Assembly (NCBI RefSeq): GCF_003386865.1 | Contig: NZ_QTUA01000001.1 | Location: 2,790,001 to 2,854,000, forward strand | From: Calidifontibacter indicus | GTDB taxonomy: Bacteria > Actinomycetota > Actinomycetes > Actinomycetales > Dermatophilaceae | DNA: 64,000 nt | Reading direction: 5' to 3' | In this document: positions 42,585 through 50,839 of the stretch, one piece after another | Position numbering within the stretch: the stretch's first letter is position 1 | Layout: each line of letters opens with the position of its first letter | Made by a program: the position numbers and the translations under genes | The notes under the pieces: generated by a model | What the model was told of the DNA's origin: nothing | The model's database searches: none | The model's input: only the letters and a program-made list of their open reading frames with translations

Positions 42585-43262
42585 ATGAAAATCGTGGGGT
42601 TCTCGATCGCTGCGTTCACGGTGATCTGCTTGACCGGTTGTGCCGGCACGACGGCGTCGCAGCCGAACCTGGTGGGGGCGCCGGGTGCCGCGAACGGCGC
42701 GGCAAGCACGGCAGAAGGCTCGCCGGGCAAGGAAACGCTGCCGAAGGCAAATCTCGACCCGGCGGGAACCCGTGCCACGGTGAAGGGCGGTGTCAGGGTT
42801 CACCCCGTCACCGGTGCGAAGGCAACTCGCCTTCCGGGCCTCAGCAGCGCCACCGCCTCCGCGAGCGCTGCGAAGGCGAACGCATCGTCGACCGCAAGGA
42901 CCCCGCTCGTGCGATCTCCGTTGCCGAAGCAGGCGAGCGCCAAGGGCCGGCTTGCGGCGGGTCACCCCACACTGCTCGGCCAATTGACCGGATCGACCGT
43001 CATCGTCAGTTCGGTGAGCCCGGCCGGCAATGAGCTACAGGTCGGCCTCAGCGCGGTCGGTGCGGGATCGGCGACCGATGTGCTTGCCGCCTACCGGGCG
43101 AAGCTCGCTCCGTTGGGCTTCACCGAGCGCACCGTACACGCGGCGGAGGGTGCATCGGCGGTGCGGTTCACCCGCGACGACGACGTGGTGACGGTGAGCG
43201 CGAAGAGCGCCGGGAAGCAGACCGACTACGCCGTCTTCGGCTTGCTGCACACAACCGGTTGA
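42585..43262 (+). CDS. Putative lipoprotein, unknown function
   Basis: A 225-residue protein with a lipoprotein signal: MKIVGFSIAAFTVICLTGCAG, lipobox LTGC with Cys at residue 19. Residues 22-125 are low-complexity Ala/Ser/Pro/Lys-rich. The final 100 residues form a small domain with VIVSSVSPAGNELQVGLSAVG, AYRAKLAPLGFTERTVHAAEG and VRFTRDDDVVTVSAKSAGKQTDYAVFGLL, like a membrane-bound sensor/adaptor domain, but not recognised as a named family. Its stop overlaps the next gene's TTG start, so the two lipoproteins are probably co-expressed. GGGGGC precedes the ATG. Confidence 0.75.
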   Translation: MKIVGFSIAAFTVICLTGCAGTTASQPNLVGAPGAANGAASTAEGSPGKETLPKANLDPAGTRATVKGGVRVHPVTGAKATRLPGLSSATASASAAKANASSTARTPLVRSPLPKQASAKGRLAAGHPTLLGQLTGSTVIVSSVSPAGNELQVGLSAVGAGSATDVLAAYRAKLAPLGFTERTVHAAEGASAVRFTRDDDVVTVSAKSAGKQTDYAVFGLLHTTG

Positions 43263-44269
43263 TCGGCTTGTTCCGCTCCGGAGTGCGGCCGGCGGGTTCT
43301 CGCCTGGCGGCCGGCATCGCCGTCGGTCTCGCGGTCTCGTCGGCGCTGGTCGGTTGCAACGCGCCGTCCAAGACATCGACGCCCGACCCGACCGTCACCG
43401 GCGATGCGCCGCGAATCATGTTCCGACACACAGGTCTTGACGACCACTACGGGACAGTCGCGATTGTCTCGCTCAGTGCACCACACGGCGCACGCACGTT
43501 CACCGACCTGGCCTGCGACAGGGTCGACGCCACCCGCACCCGAGTGTCCTGCCTGCAGACGGTCCGCGGCGCCACGACCAGCTACCGGTGGGTGGAGACC
43601 GACAACTCGTGGCACCAGATTCAGCAGGTGCCGCTCGGCGGGGTGCCCAACCGCACCCGGCTCTCCCCTGACGGCAAACTGGTCGCCTCGACCGTTTTCG
43701 TCACCGGGCACTCCTACCAGCAGACGGCGTTCTCTACCGTGACCGAGATCCGAGACGTCGGTGGAAACTCGCACGGAAATCTCGAGACCTTCACATTGGT
43801 GATCGACGGCCGCACCTCCACCGCCACCGACCGCAACATCTGGGGCGTCACCTTCGCGGCCGACGATCGCACCTTCTTCGCCACCGCAGCGACCGGCGGC
43901 CGCACCTATCTGGTGAAGGGCGACCTGCAGACGAAGACCCTCACCTCGATCCGCACGAACGCCGAGTGTCCGTCGCTGTCACCGAACGGCCGGAAGGTGG
44001 CGTACAAGGTCGTGGTGAGCGACGACGGCACGGCCAAACACTGGACGCCCGCCGTGCTGGATCTCGCGAGCGGGCGTCAAACCGTCCTCACTGGCGAGCC
44101 CCGCAGCGTCGACGACCAGATCGAATGGCTCGACCACACGACCATTCTGTATGGCCTTCCCCGCGCCGACCTGGCCGGCGTCGACGACGTCTGGGCGCTC
44201 TCCGTCGATGCCCAGTCGTCGCCGCGACTGCTGATCGAGAACGCGTGGTCGCCGGCGGTCGTCCGCTGA
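43259..44269 (+). CDS. Putative lipoprotein with TolB-like beta-propeller features
   Basis: A 336-residue protein with an N-terminal export signal ending LVGC (lipobox Cys near residue 33). The body contains repeated strands reminiscent of a TolB/WD40-like propeller: TRLSPDGKLVASTVFV, GVTFAADDRTFFATAATGGRTYLVKGDL, CPSLSPNGRKVAYKVVVSDDG, VLDLASGRQTVLTGE, IEWLDHTTILYGLP. The role is unknown; such propellers usually mediate binding. The TTG start overlaps the upstream lipoprotein stop (TTGA). It is convergent with the giant secreted protein. Confidence 0.75.
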   Translation: MIGLFRSGVRPAGSRLAAGIAVGLAVSSALVGCNAPSKTSTPDPTVTGDAPRIMFRHTGLDDHYGTVAIVSLSAPHGARTFTDLACDRVDATRTRVSCLQTVRGATTSYRWVETDNSWHQIQQVPLGGVPNRTRLSPDGKLVASTVFVTGHSYQQTAFSTVTEIRDVGGNSHGNLETFTLVIDGRTSTATDRNIWGVTFAADDRTFFATAATGGRTYLVKGDLQTKTLTSIRTNAECPSLSPNGRKVAYKVVVSDDGTAKHWTPAVLDLASGRQTVLTGEPRSVDDQIEWLDHTTILYGLPRADLAGVDDVWALSVDAQSSPRLLIENAWSPAVVR

Positions 44270-44306
44270 GCCGACGCGTCGACCCGTCCGGCTGACGACC
44301 TCGGGA

Positions 44307-47300
44307 TCAGGGTGCGTACCGGAACACCACGTCGACGAAGTAGTTCGTCGCGTTCCACGAACTCGTCGGGAAACCGCTCGTGCTGCCGTACCGGTATCGG
44401 CCGTTGTTCGTCGACACGGCGGTCAACGGACCGTTGGTGACGGGGGTGTTGAAGAACGCACCCGTCGACGAGTAATGACCCTTCGGCGCGAAGTACGACA
44501 CCACATAGGTCTGGCCGGCTGTGAGGTCGACAGGAGTCGCCAATTGTGCTGTCTGCCAGCCACTCGCGCTCTCCCCGGTGAAGGTGACGGACGCCAGTTT
44601 CGTGCCGGTCGACGTCCAGAGACTGCCGGTGTGGGTGCCCGTGTTTCCGCTGCCCTTGTAGAACTTGATGGCGGTCACCGAGCCTGCGACGGACGGTGTG
44701 AATGCGGTGCCGAGTTCGATGCCGGTCGTGTCCGAGTCGGAGGGTGTCACCGGTGTCTGGGTGGGGAACATCGAGACGAGCGCCGTTGTGGCCGACCCGG
44801 TCTGGAAGGACCAGGTCTGATCGGCCAACGCTCCGGCCGTCGTCGAGTTGATGCCGGTGACGGTCACGGTCAGCGCGGTGGTGGTCGGCAACGCCGCCGT
44901 CGGCGTGAACGTCAGCGTTCGACCATCAGTCGACAAGCTCGCGCTGCCCGGGACGGGGGTGGCCCCGGCCTTCACCGACATCGCCCATCCTGTCGTCAGC
45001 GGCGCCGAGAAGGTGATCGACGGTTTCGTCGCGGTCGACACACCGGTCGCTCCGGGCGCCGGTGTCTGACTGGTGACGGCCATGACCGGGGTCGGCGCAG
45101 CGAACACGACATCCACGAAGTAGCTGGTCGAGTTGAACGTGTACAGCGGGAATCCGCCGGCGGCACCGTAGAGGTACCGCCCGTTCTGGCCAGCTGGCGC
45201 CGAGAGGTCGCCGTTGACCAACGGACTGTTGAAGAATCCCGGGGTGTCGGAGTAATGCCCCTGCGGCGCAAGGTAACTCACGACGTACGACGTGTCGGCC
45301 GACACCTGCACCGGTGAGCTGAAGCTCGCCGTCTGCCACCCGGTCGGCGTCTCACCTGCGAAGGTGACGGTCGCCAACCGTTGCCCGGACATGGACCACA
45401 GCGAACCGGTGTGAGTGCCGCCGTTGCCGGTGCCCTTGTAGAAGCGGACCCCGGTGACCGTGCCGTCGACGCCCGGCGTCCACACGGTGCCGAGTTCGAC
45501 CGCCGCGTTGTCCGAGGACGAAACCTCGGTCGGTGTCTGGTTGCTGAACAGCGACTGGGTCACGGTGTTGCCCGGTGCCGAGGTGTGGAAGGTCCACGTC
45601 TGGGTCGGCAGGCTGGCACCTTGGGTGGAGACCACGCCGCTCAGGGTCACGGTGATGTCCTTGTCGGCCGGCAGCGCGGCCGACGGTGTGAAGGTCAGCT
45701 GAGTGCCGTCGGCGCTCAGCACAGTCGATCCGGCGATCGACGTCGCACCCTGCGCCACCGTGAAGGTCGCACCGGGGATGATCGACGACGAGAACCAAGC
45801 CGTGACATTGGAACTCGTCGGCACGTCGGTGGCGCCGGACGCCGGGCTCATCGCGGTGACGGCGATGCTGGGCGCCTGCTTGACGAAGATCGGGTCGACG
45901 AAGTAGTTCGTCGACGTCGCCTGGGTCGGGAACGCGTCACTGTAGGTGTATCGGCCGGCGGTCGACGTCACGCTGAGCGGCCCGCGAGACCTGTCGGCGG
46001 TCGCGAAATCGCCGGGCGTCACCGGGTACGACCCCGTCGACGACCGATACGACACCACGTAGTTGGATCCAGCCGTCACGGCGACCGGCTGGGTGAAGGT
46101 CAGGGTCTGCCACCCCGCGGTCGACTCCCCGGCGAAGGTGCCGGTCGCCAGCACCGTCCCGCTGTCCGACCACAGCGTGCCGGTGTGGGTGCCCGTGTTG
46201 CCCGGGCCCTTGTAGAACTGCATGCCGGTGATCGTTCCGTCCTGCGTCGGCGCGAACCGCACACCCACCGAAACTGGCTGTGTCGCACCGGTATCGATGA
46301 TCGACGGCACCGTGGAGTCGTTGAACAGCGAGCACGGGCAGGTGCCCACGACAGCGTCCGGCTTCGCACTCGTGAACGACCATGAACCACCCGAACTCAC
46401 CGGGTTACCGAGGGCGTCCGTTCCCGTCACGGTCACCGTGTATTTCACGAAACCGTTGAGCACCTGACTCGGCTGGAACGTGACGGTGCGGGTGGAGGTG
46501 TCGTACGTGGTCGTGCCGGTCACGGTGTTGCCCAGCTGGTCCGTGACCACGACCTTCTGACTTCCGGCAGCGATCGACTTGCTGTAGCTGGCGGTGATCG
46601 GGGTCGTGCCGGCGACGCTCGTCGACCCAGGCAGCGGCCACTGGTTCGTGACCGTGAGAGGTGTGGTGTCCGTGCCGTTGACCAGCACGTCGACGAAGTA
46701 ATTGGTGTTCTGGTAGCTCTGGTTCGGGAACGATCCCGGGTTGCTGTACACCCCCGCTGGAATCGCGCCGTACCCACCGTCGACCTTCAACGGTGGTGCG
46801 ACCAGACCAGCAGAGGAGAAGGCATCGGGCTGGGCGGCGTAGTGCCCGTTCGGTGCGGTGTAGGAGACGACGTAGGTCGAGCCCGCCGTGATCGGCACGA
46901 TCGAGGAGAACTGCGCGGTCTGCCACCCGGTTGCCGTCTCGCCGGTGAAGGTGACGGAGGCGAGCAACTGCCCGGACGAGCTCCACAGACGTCCGATGTG
47001 GGTGCCGGTGTTTCCCGTGCCCTTGTAGAAGCGGACGCCCGTCGCGAAGGTGTCGGTGGTCGGGGTGAACCGCATGCCGAGTTCGACCGCGGACGGGTCG
47101 GTCGTTGCAAGGCTGGTTACGCCCGCGGTCGAGATCGGTGCCGTCGACGGGGTGGCTGTGCCGAAGACGTTGCAAGGACAGCTGACCGCGAAGTCACGCG
47201 TCGCGACTGCGCCGATGTTCGCACTGTCGTCGACCCCGCGCACCCTGATCGTCTGGGTGCCGCTGCCGTGCTGGGTGTACGTGAAAGCCCACGAGGTGGT

Positions 47301-49091
47301 GCCGGCTGCGGGATGCCAGGTGGCGCCGCCGTCTGCGGAGTACTCGACGGCAGCGACAACCCCACCGCCGGTGTCGGCGGCGGTGCCGGTCACTGTCACC
47401 GACGCGCCGTTCGCCTGGCTCGACCCCGCCCCGGGGCTCGTGATCGAGACGGTGGGGCCGACGGTGTCGGTCGACTTCGTCGCGGGCACCATTCCTGCCA
47501 TCAGCGTCGTCGGCTGCGCACCCATGTCCGCCAGCAGGTTGACCTGCGCCTGCTGCATTCGTGCATCCGCGGCAGACGGAGCGAACGCTGAGTCATGGTT
47601 CGAATCAAGGCCCCAGGTCCACTGCACGCTTCCCGCGCCGAAGACCAAAGCGCCACTCTGAGCCCGGTACAGCGTCACGCTGTGGGTGGTCGTTCCAGCC
47701 AATGTCGCCGCCGATCCGAAGTCCTGCATATACGAATCGCTGGCCGCCGTCGTGGTTGACAACCGGATGAGACCCGGCGGCCTGGCTCCGTTGTCCTGAT
47801 CCTCGTCGGATTCATACCCCACCGTGTGCGGCGCCAACGGCGTGCTGGTGCCCGTCATGGATGCCAACCCGCTGTTGCGCCAAAGCCGCAGGGTTCCCTG
47901 GGCCTTCGTCACGGTCACAGGAGCGTCTGTGTAGTTGGACATGAAGATCGTTCCAGAAAGTGCGTTCTCCGGTTTGCCACCACCTTGACTCGTCGGCGCG
48001 AACCGCGGATCGCGGTAGGTGCCGGTCCATTCACTCGACGGGTCGATCTTGGCGTTTGCCCAGGTCTCCTTGTACGACACCAACGTGCGGTAGGCGGTGT
48101 GGCTCGTGTCCGCGGACGGTTCGTACCGGGTGCGCCAGTAGATCTCGTTGCCGCTGAGGAACTGCAGGTTCACGCCGGCATCGCGGGCGGCCTCGACATT
48201 GGCTCGCTGCGCACCACTCCAATACTCGTCGTGACCGACCGACAGGAACACCTTGTGGTTGACCAACAGGCTGCCGTAGCGGTCGGTGTCGACCCCGGAC
48301 TGGTAGCTGACGTCGTAGCCGTTGCGCTCAAGGAATCGAACTGCCGGGTACTCGTTGGCCATGAAGAAGTCGCGTCCGCTGACCCAGCTTCGCGTCAACA
48401 CCGGACGGTTGTAGCTGATCTTGTAGGCGCGACCGTTCGCGGCACCCTGGTAGAAGCCCGAGCCACCGTAGGTGTTGTACGCCTGCCAGGTCGGATCAGA
48501 GGTCTGGAAGGTGATGTCGGAGTGGCTTGAGTCGTCGCGAACAACGAAAGTGATGTGGCTGGAGTCGCCGTTGTCCGTGCGCTTCAGGAGCGCGATGTAC
48601 ACACCGGAAACAGCATCACTGGGCACATTCCAGGACGCCGAGACTCCCCAGTTGCCACAGTCGTAGAGCTCGGTGGTGACGTCGGTGATGCATTGCGGTT
48701 GTTTCTGCGGCAGGCTGGCCGACGGCGTGACCGTCGCGATCTTGCGCGCGCCGTTGCCCTGGTAGTAGCCGATGCGGTAGATGGTCACGGTGTAGGCCGA
48801 CGCCGTGGTGTCGACCTTGAAGTCGATCCGCTGCCCGATATTCACACTGATGTCGGTCGAGAAACCCTGGATCGTCGTATCCCCGGATCCTTGGATGTCC
48901 CACTCGCTCTCTGGGCTGCCCGGTTTGCTGTTCTCGCAGGCGATCTTGTTGTACGTGCCATCACATGGCCCGGCCGCCGCCGGTGCTGGAGCTGCGCTTG
49001 CAACCGCCGTCAGCATCAGGGCAAGCACAACTCCCATCGCCAACATGCGTCGCCGCACAGACGTACCGAGAGAACGCCACACACCACGCAT
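44307..49091 (-). CDS. Giant secreted protein: N,N-dimethylformamidase-like domain plus four DUF4082 domains
   Basis: A 1594-residue exported protein. A basic start and hydrophobic stretch (RRRMLAMGVVLALMLTAVASAAPAP) form the signal peptide. Residues about 60-530 match the domain related to N,N-dimethylformamidase large subunit, with FFMANEYPAVRFLERNGYDVSY, VGHDEYWS and LSGNEIYWRTR. An Ig-like segment follows, then four DUF4082 domains alternating with Ig-like (Big_5-type) modules. No LPXTG or C-terminal helix is seen; it ends right after DUF4082. The ATG at 49091 is preferred over GTG 49121. It likely acts at the cell surface, perhaps binding the polysaccharide. Confidence 0.85.
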   Translation of the reverse strand: MRGVWRSLGTSVRRRMLAMGVVLALMLTAVASAAPAPAAAGPCDGTYNKIACENSKPGSPESEWDIQGSGDTTIQGFSTDISVNIGQRIDFKVDTTASAYTVTIYRIGYYQGNGARKIATVTPSASLPQKQPQCITDVTTELYDCGNWGVSASWNVPSDAVSGVYIALLKRTDNGDSSHITFVVRDDSSHSDITFQTSDPTWQAYNTYGGSGFYQGAANGRAYKISYNRPVLTRSWVSGRDFFMANEYPAVRFLERNGYDVSYQSGVDTDRYGSLLVNHKVFLSVGHDEYWSGAQRANVEAARDAGVNLQFLSGNEIYWRTRYEPSADTSHTAYRTLVSYKETWANAKIDPSSEWTGTYRDPRFAPTSQGGGKPENALSGTIFMSNYTDAPVTVTKAQGTLRLWRNSGLASMTGTSTPLAPHTVGYESDEDQDNGARPPGLIRLSTTTAASDSYMQDFGSAATLAGTTTHSVTLYRAQSGALVFGAGSVQWTWGLDSNHDSAFAPSAADARMQQAQVNLLADMGAQPTTLMAGMVPATKSTDTVGPTVSITSPGAGSSQANGASVTVTGTAADTGGGVVAAVEYSADGGATWHPAAGTTSWAFTYTQHGSGTQTIRVRGVDDSANIGAVATRDFAVSCPCNVFGTATPSTAPISTAGVTSLATTDPSAVELGMRFTPTTDTFATGVRFYKGTGNTGTHIGRLWSSSGQLLASVTFTGETATGWQTAQFSSIVPITAGSTYVVSYTAPNGHYAAQPDAFSSAGLVAPPLKVDGGYGAIPAGVYSNPGSFPNQSYQNTNYFVDVLVNGTDTTPLTVTNQWPLPGSTSVAGTTPITASYSKSIAAGSQKVVVTDQLGNTVTGTTTYDTSTRTVTFQPSQVLNGFVKYTVTVTGTDALGNPVSSGGSWSFTSAKPDAVVGTCPCSLFNDSTVPSIIDTGATQPVSVGVRFAPTQDGTITGMQFYKGPGNTGTHTGTLWSDSGTVLATGTFAGESTAGWQTLTFTQPVAVTAGSNYVVSYRSSTGSYPVTPGDFATADRSRGPLSVTSTAGRYTYSDAFPTQATSTNYFVDPIFVKQAPSIAVTAMSPASGATDVPTSSNVTAWFSSSIIPGATFTVAQGATSIAGSTVLSADGTQLTFTPSAALPADKDITVTLSGVVSTQGASLPTQTWTFHTSAPGNTVTQSLFSNQTPTEVSSSDNAAVELGTVWTPGVDGTVTGVRFYKGTGNGGTHTGSLWSMSGQRLATVTFAGETPTGWQTASFSSPVQVSADTSYVVSYLAPQGHYSDTPGFFNSPLVNGDLSAPAGQNGRYLYGAAGGFPLYTFNSTSYFVDVVFAAPTPVMAVTSQTPAPGATGVSTATKPSITFSAPLTTGWAMSVKAGATPVPGSASLSTDGRTLTFTPTAALPTTTALTVTVTGINSTTAGALADQTWSFQTGSATTALVSMFPTQTPVTPSDSDTTGIELGTAFTPSVAGSVTAIKFYKGSGNTGTHTGSLWTSTGTKLASVTFTGESASGWQTAQLATPVDLTAGQTYVVSYFAPKGHYSSTGAFFNTPVTNGPLTAVSTNNGRYRYGSTSGFPTSSWNATNYFVDVVFRYAP
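44316..47180 (-). repeat. Four DUF4082 coding repeats within the giant secreted gene
   Basis: Four related units lie at about 44316-44780, 45095-45560, 45875-46345 and 46675-47180. Each encodes an opening FxxQTP- or FxxST-like strand, a GVRFYKGxGNxGTHxGxLWS core, TGWQTAxF and a TxYVVSY strand, ending in a YFVD strand. DNA similarity remains obvious, for instance variants of GTGCCCTTGTAGAA (complement strand) near 44655, 45430, 46210 and 47020. The spacers encode Ig-like domains. Duplication within the gene is the simplest explanation. Confidence 0.85.
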
Positions 49092-49200
49092 GTTCCGACC
49101 CCACTCTGCAACTGCCCCCACGGGAACTGGCCGACTCAGCCGCCCCGATTGGAAGTGTCCCGCCGTGGGCGTGAACCGCGCAGCAAAATCGGAAAAGCTC

Positions 49201-49845
49201 TCAGACTTCCATCAGACGTGCTGGTACACCGGCCCATGTCTGCCCGGCGGGCAGATCGCGCACGAGGACACTCCCCATGCCGAGCGTCGAGCCGGCGCCG
49301 ACGACTCGGTTCTCTCGTACGCTCGCTCCCATGCCCACGTACGCGGCCTCGCCGACCTGCACCGAGCCGCCGAGCACAACGCCGGCGCACAACGTTGCAT
49401 AGTCGTCGATCGCATCGTCGTGGGTGAGCACGACGTTCGGCATACAGACGACATGCGCACCCACGGTCACCTGAGCCGTCAGCACACATCCCGCCAGCAG
49501 AATTGAGCCACCGCCGACGTCGCACGACGGGGGAACCGCCACCGACGGATGAACAACCGACGCGTAGCCGTCCTGGACGCCAGCGGCAGCGAGGCGCTGC
49601 ACGATCGCGCGCCGCACCTGCCCGCGTCCGGCACAGACCACCTGCTCGACCTCGTGCTCAGCACGCAGCGCTCCCAACGCGTTGATCCCCCCGGGCAGCA
49701 CCGGCAACCAGCCGCGCAGCGCGGTGCCCCAGAGGTACCGATCGTCGTCAAGGCAGCCGAGCACCTCGCGTCCGGCCGCCCGAGCGGCCTGCGCCGCCTC
49801 GAGCGCGAGCCCGCTCGCGGCCAGAAGAACAAGCTTGCTGCTCAC
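49201..49845 (-). CDS. PglD/NeuD-like sugar N/O-acetyltransferase
   Basis: A 214-residue protein with the two-part PglD layout. The N-terminal Rossmann-like part begins KLVLLAASGLALEAAQAARAAGREVLGCLDDD (a degenerate version of GGAGHARVV). The C-terminal hexapeptide-repeat part has VVHPSVAVPPSCDVGGGSILLAGCVLTAQVTVGAHVVCMPNVVLTHDDAIDDYATLCAGVVLGG and ends WAGVPARLM. PglD acetylates the 4-amino group of UDP-4-amino-sugars, a match for the C4-type aminotransferase at 39126-40271; substrate is inferred. It stands 110 bases upstream of the giant secreted gene, same strand. Confidence 0.78.
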   Translation of the reverse strand: MSSKLVLLAASGLALEAAQAARAAGREVLGCLDDDRYLWGTALRGWLPVLPGGINALGALRAEHEVEQVVCAGRGQVRRAIVQRLAAAGVQDGYASVVHPSVAVPPSCDVGGGSILLAGCVLTAQVTVGAHVVCMPNVVLTHDDAIDDYATLCAGVVLGGSVQVGEAAYVGMGASVRENRVVGAGSTLGMGSVLVRDLPAGQTWAGVPARLMEV

Positions 49846-49867
49846 CCTGTCGAGGGTAGTGGCGACC

Positions 49868-50818
49868 TCAGCGCCGCCGAGCGCGAACGCGACTGATCGA
49901 GAAAGCCGTCGGGGTCACACCGTTGTAGCGCAGCGGTGTCTCCTTGACGATCTTGAGCGACCGGTTGCGAGCGACGACGTCGGCGAAGCGACGCTTGTCG
50001 TCGGTGATGAGGATGGCTCGACCGTCGTCGGCGAGCACCCGTGCCAGCTCCGCGACGAGTCCGGGGTAGAGCGTGTCGTTGGCTTTCGTGGAGCCGATCT
50101 TCTTGCCGAAGGGGACGTCGGACACCACCCGGTCGACGCACCCGTCGGCGAGGTCGAGGTCGGTGGCGTCGCCCACCTCCGCGAATACGCGATCCTCCAG
50201 CGAGAGCGAGCGAATATTGTTCTGTGCCAACTCGATCGACTCCGTGGACAGATCGACCACAAGCCCTGACCCGGGCCGCACGAGGGCATCGACGATCGGG
50301 ATGGTGCCCACTCCCCCGCACGGATCCAGCAAGCGCATCCCCGGCCGCAGCTTCGCCAGCCGCAGCACACCGGCCGCGACCGCGGGCGGCGTCGTTGCCG
50401 GCAACCGCTCCATCGCGCCGAAGCGAGACGCCCAGGCCAGCGGGCCGATCTCCGCCCGCCCCGCCTGCGGAACGAGGTTCACCTGCCATCCCGACGGGTC
50501 GTTGGTCCATCCTGTTGCTGCCTCGACCGATTCGACGAGTACCTCGCGTCGGGAGGCATCCCGCTCGTGCACCCGAAAGGCGATCGGCTCCTCGAAACCG
50601 CCTGCGCGACACAGAGACTCGGCACCGGACAGATCGTCACCCACGGCCCACGGGAGTGCCACGCGATCGACCATCGGGTTGGTGCGCAAAGCGTCCGGCT
50701 CAGCTCCGTCGACGAGCAACTCCCCGTCGCCGCCGACGGTCACCTGAGCGCCGTCGTGCGCCAGATCGCCGCGCAGCAGGTCTTCCAGGCCGACGGCGCA
50801 GGTGACGATCAGGCGCAT
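49868..50818 (-). CDS. Class I SAM-dependent methyltransferase, Trm14/THUMP-like RNA methyltransferase candidate
   Basis: A 316-residue protein. The N-terminal half (VGLEDLLRGDLAHDGAQV, REVLVESVEAATGW) resembles the THUMP-linked region of RNA guanine methyltransferases. The C-terminal half has the SAM motif RLLDPCGGVGTIPIVDAL, and VVSDVPFGKKIGSTKAN at motif IV, close to the N/D-x-P-Y/F-G motif of Trm14/RlmL-like enzymes. The likely activity is N2-methylation of a guanine in tRNA, inferred. The ATG at 50818 lies 21 bases after the PhoD gene stop on the same strand. Confidence 0.72.
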   Translation of the reverse strand: MRLIVTCAVGLEDLLRGDLAHDGAQVTVGGDGELLVDGAEPDALRTNPMVDRVALPWAVGDDLSGAESLCRAGGFEEPIAFRVHERDASRREVLVESVEAATGWTNDPSGWQVNLVPQAGRAEIGPLAWASRFGAMERLPATTPPAVAAGVLRLAKLRPGMRLLDPCGGVGTIPIVDALVRPGSGLVVDLSTESIELAQNNIRSLSLEDRVFAEVGDATDLDLADGCVDRVVSDVPFGKKIGSTKANDTLYPGLVAELARVLADDGRAILITDDKRRFADVVARNRSLKIVKETPLRYNGVTPTAFSISRVRARRR

Positions 50819-50839
50819 GGATTCCTCAGAACGAAACGG

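Noticed and set aside
44316-47180. Recurring blocks of about 800 bases considered as insertion-element copies
   Set aside because: They encode DUF4082 and Ig-like domains in one continuous reading frame, so they are domain duplications.
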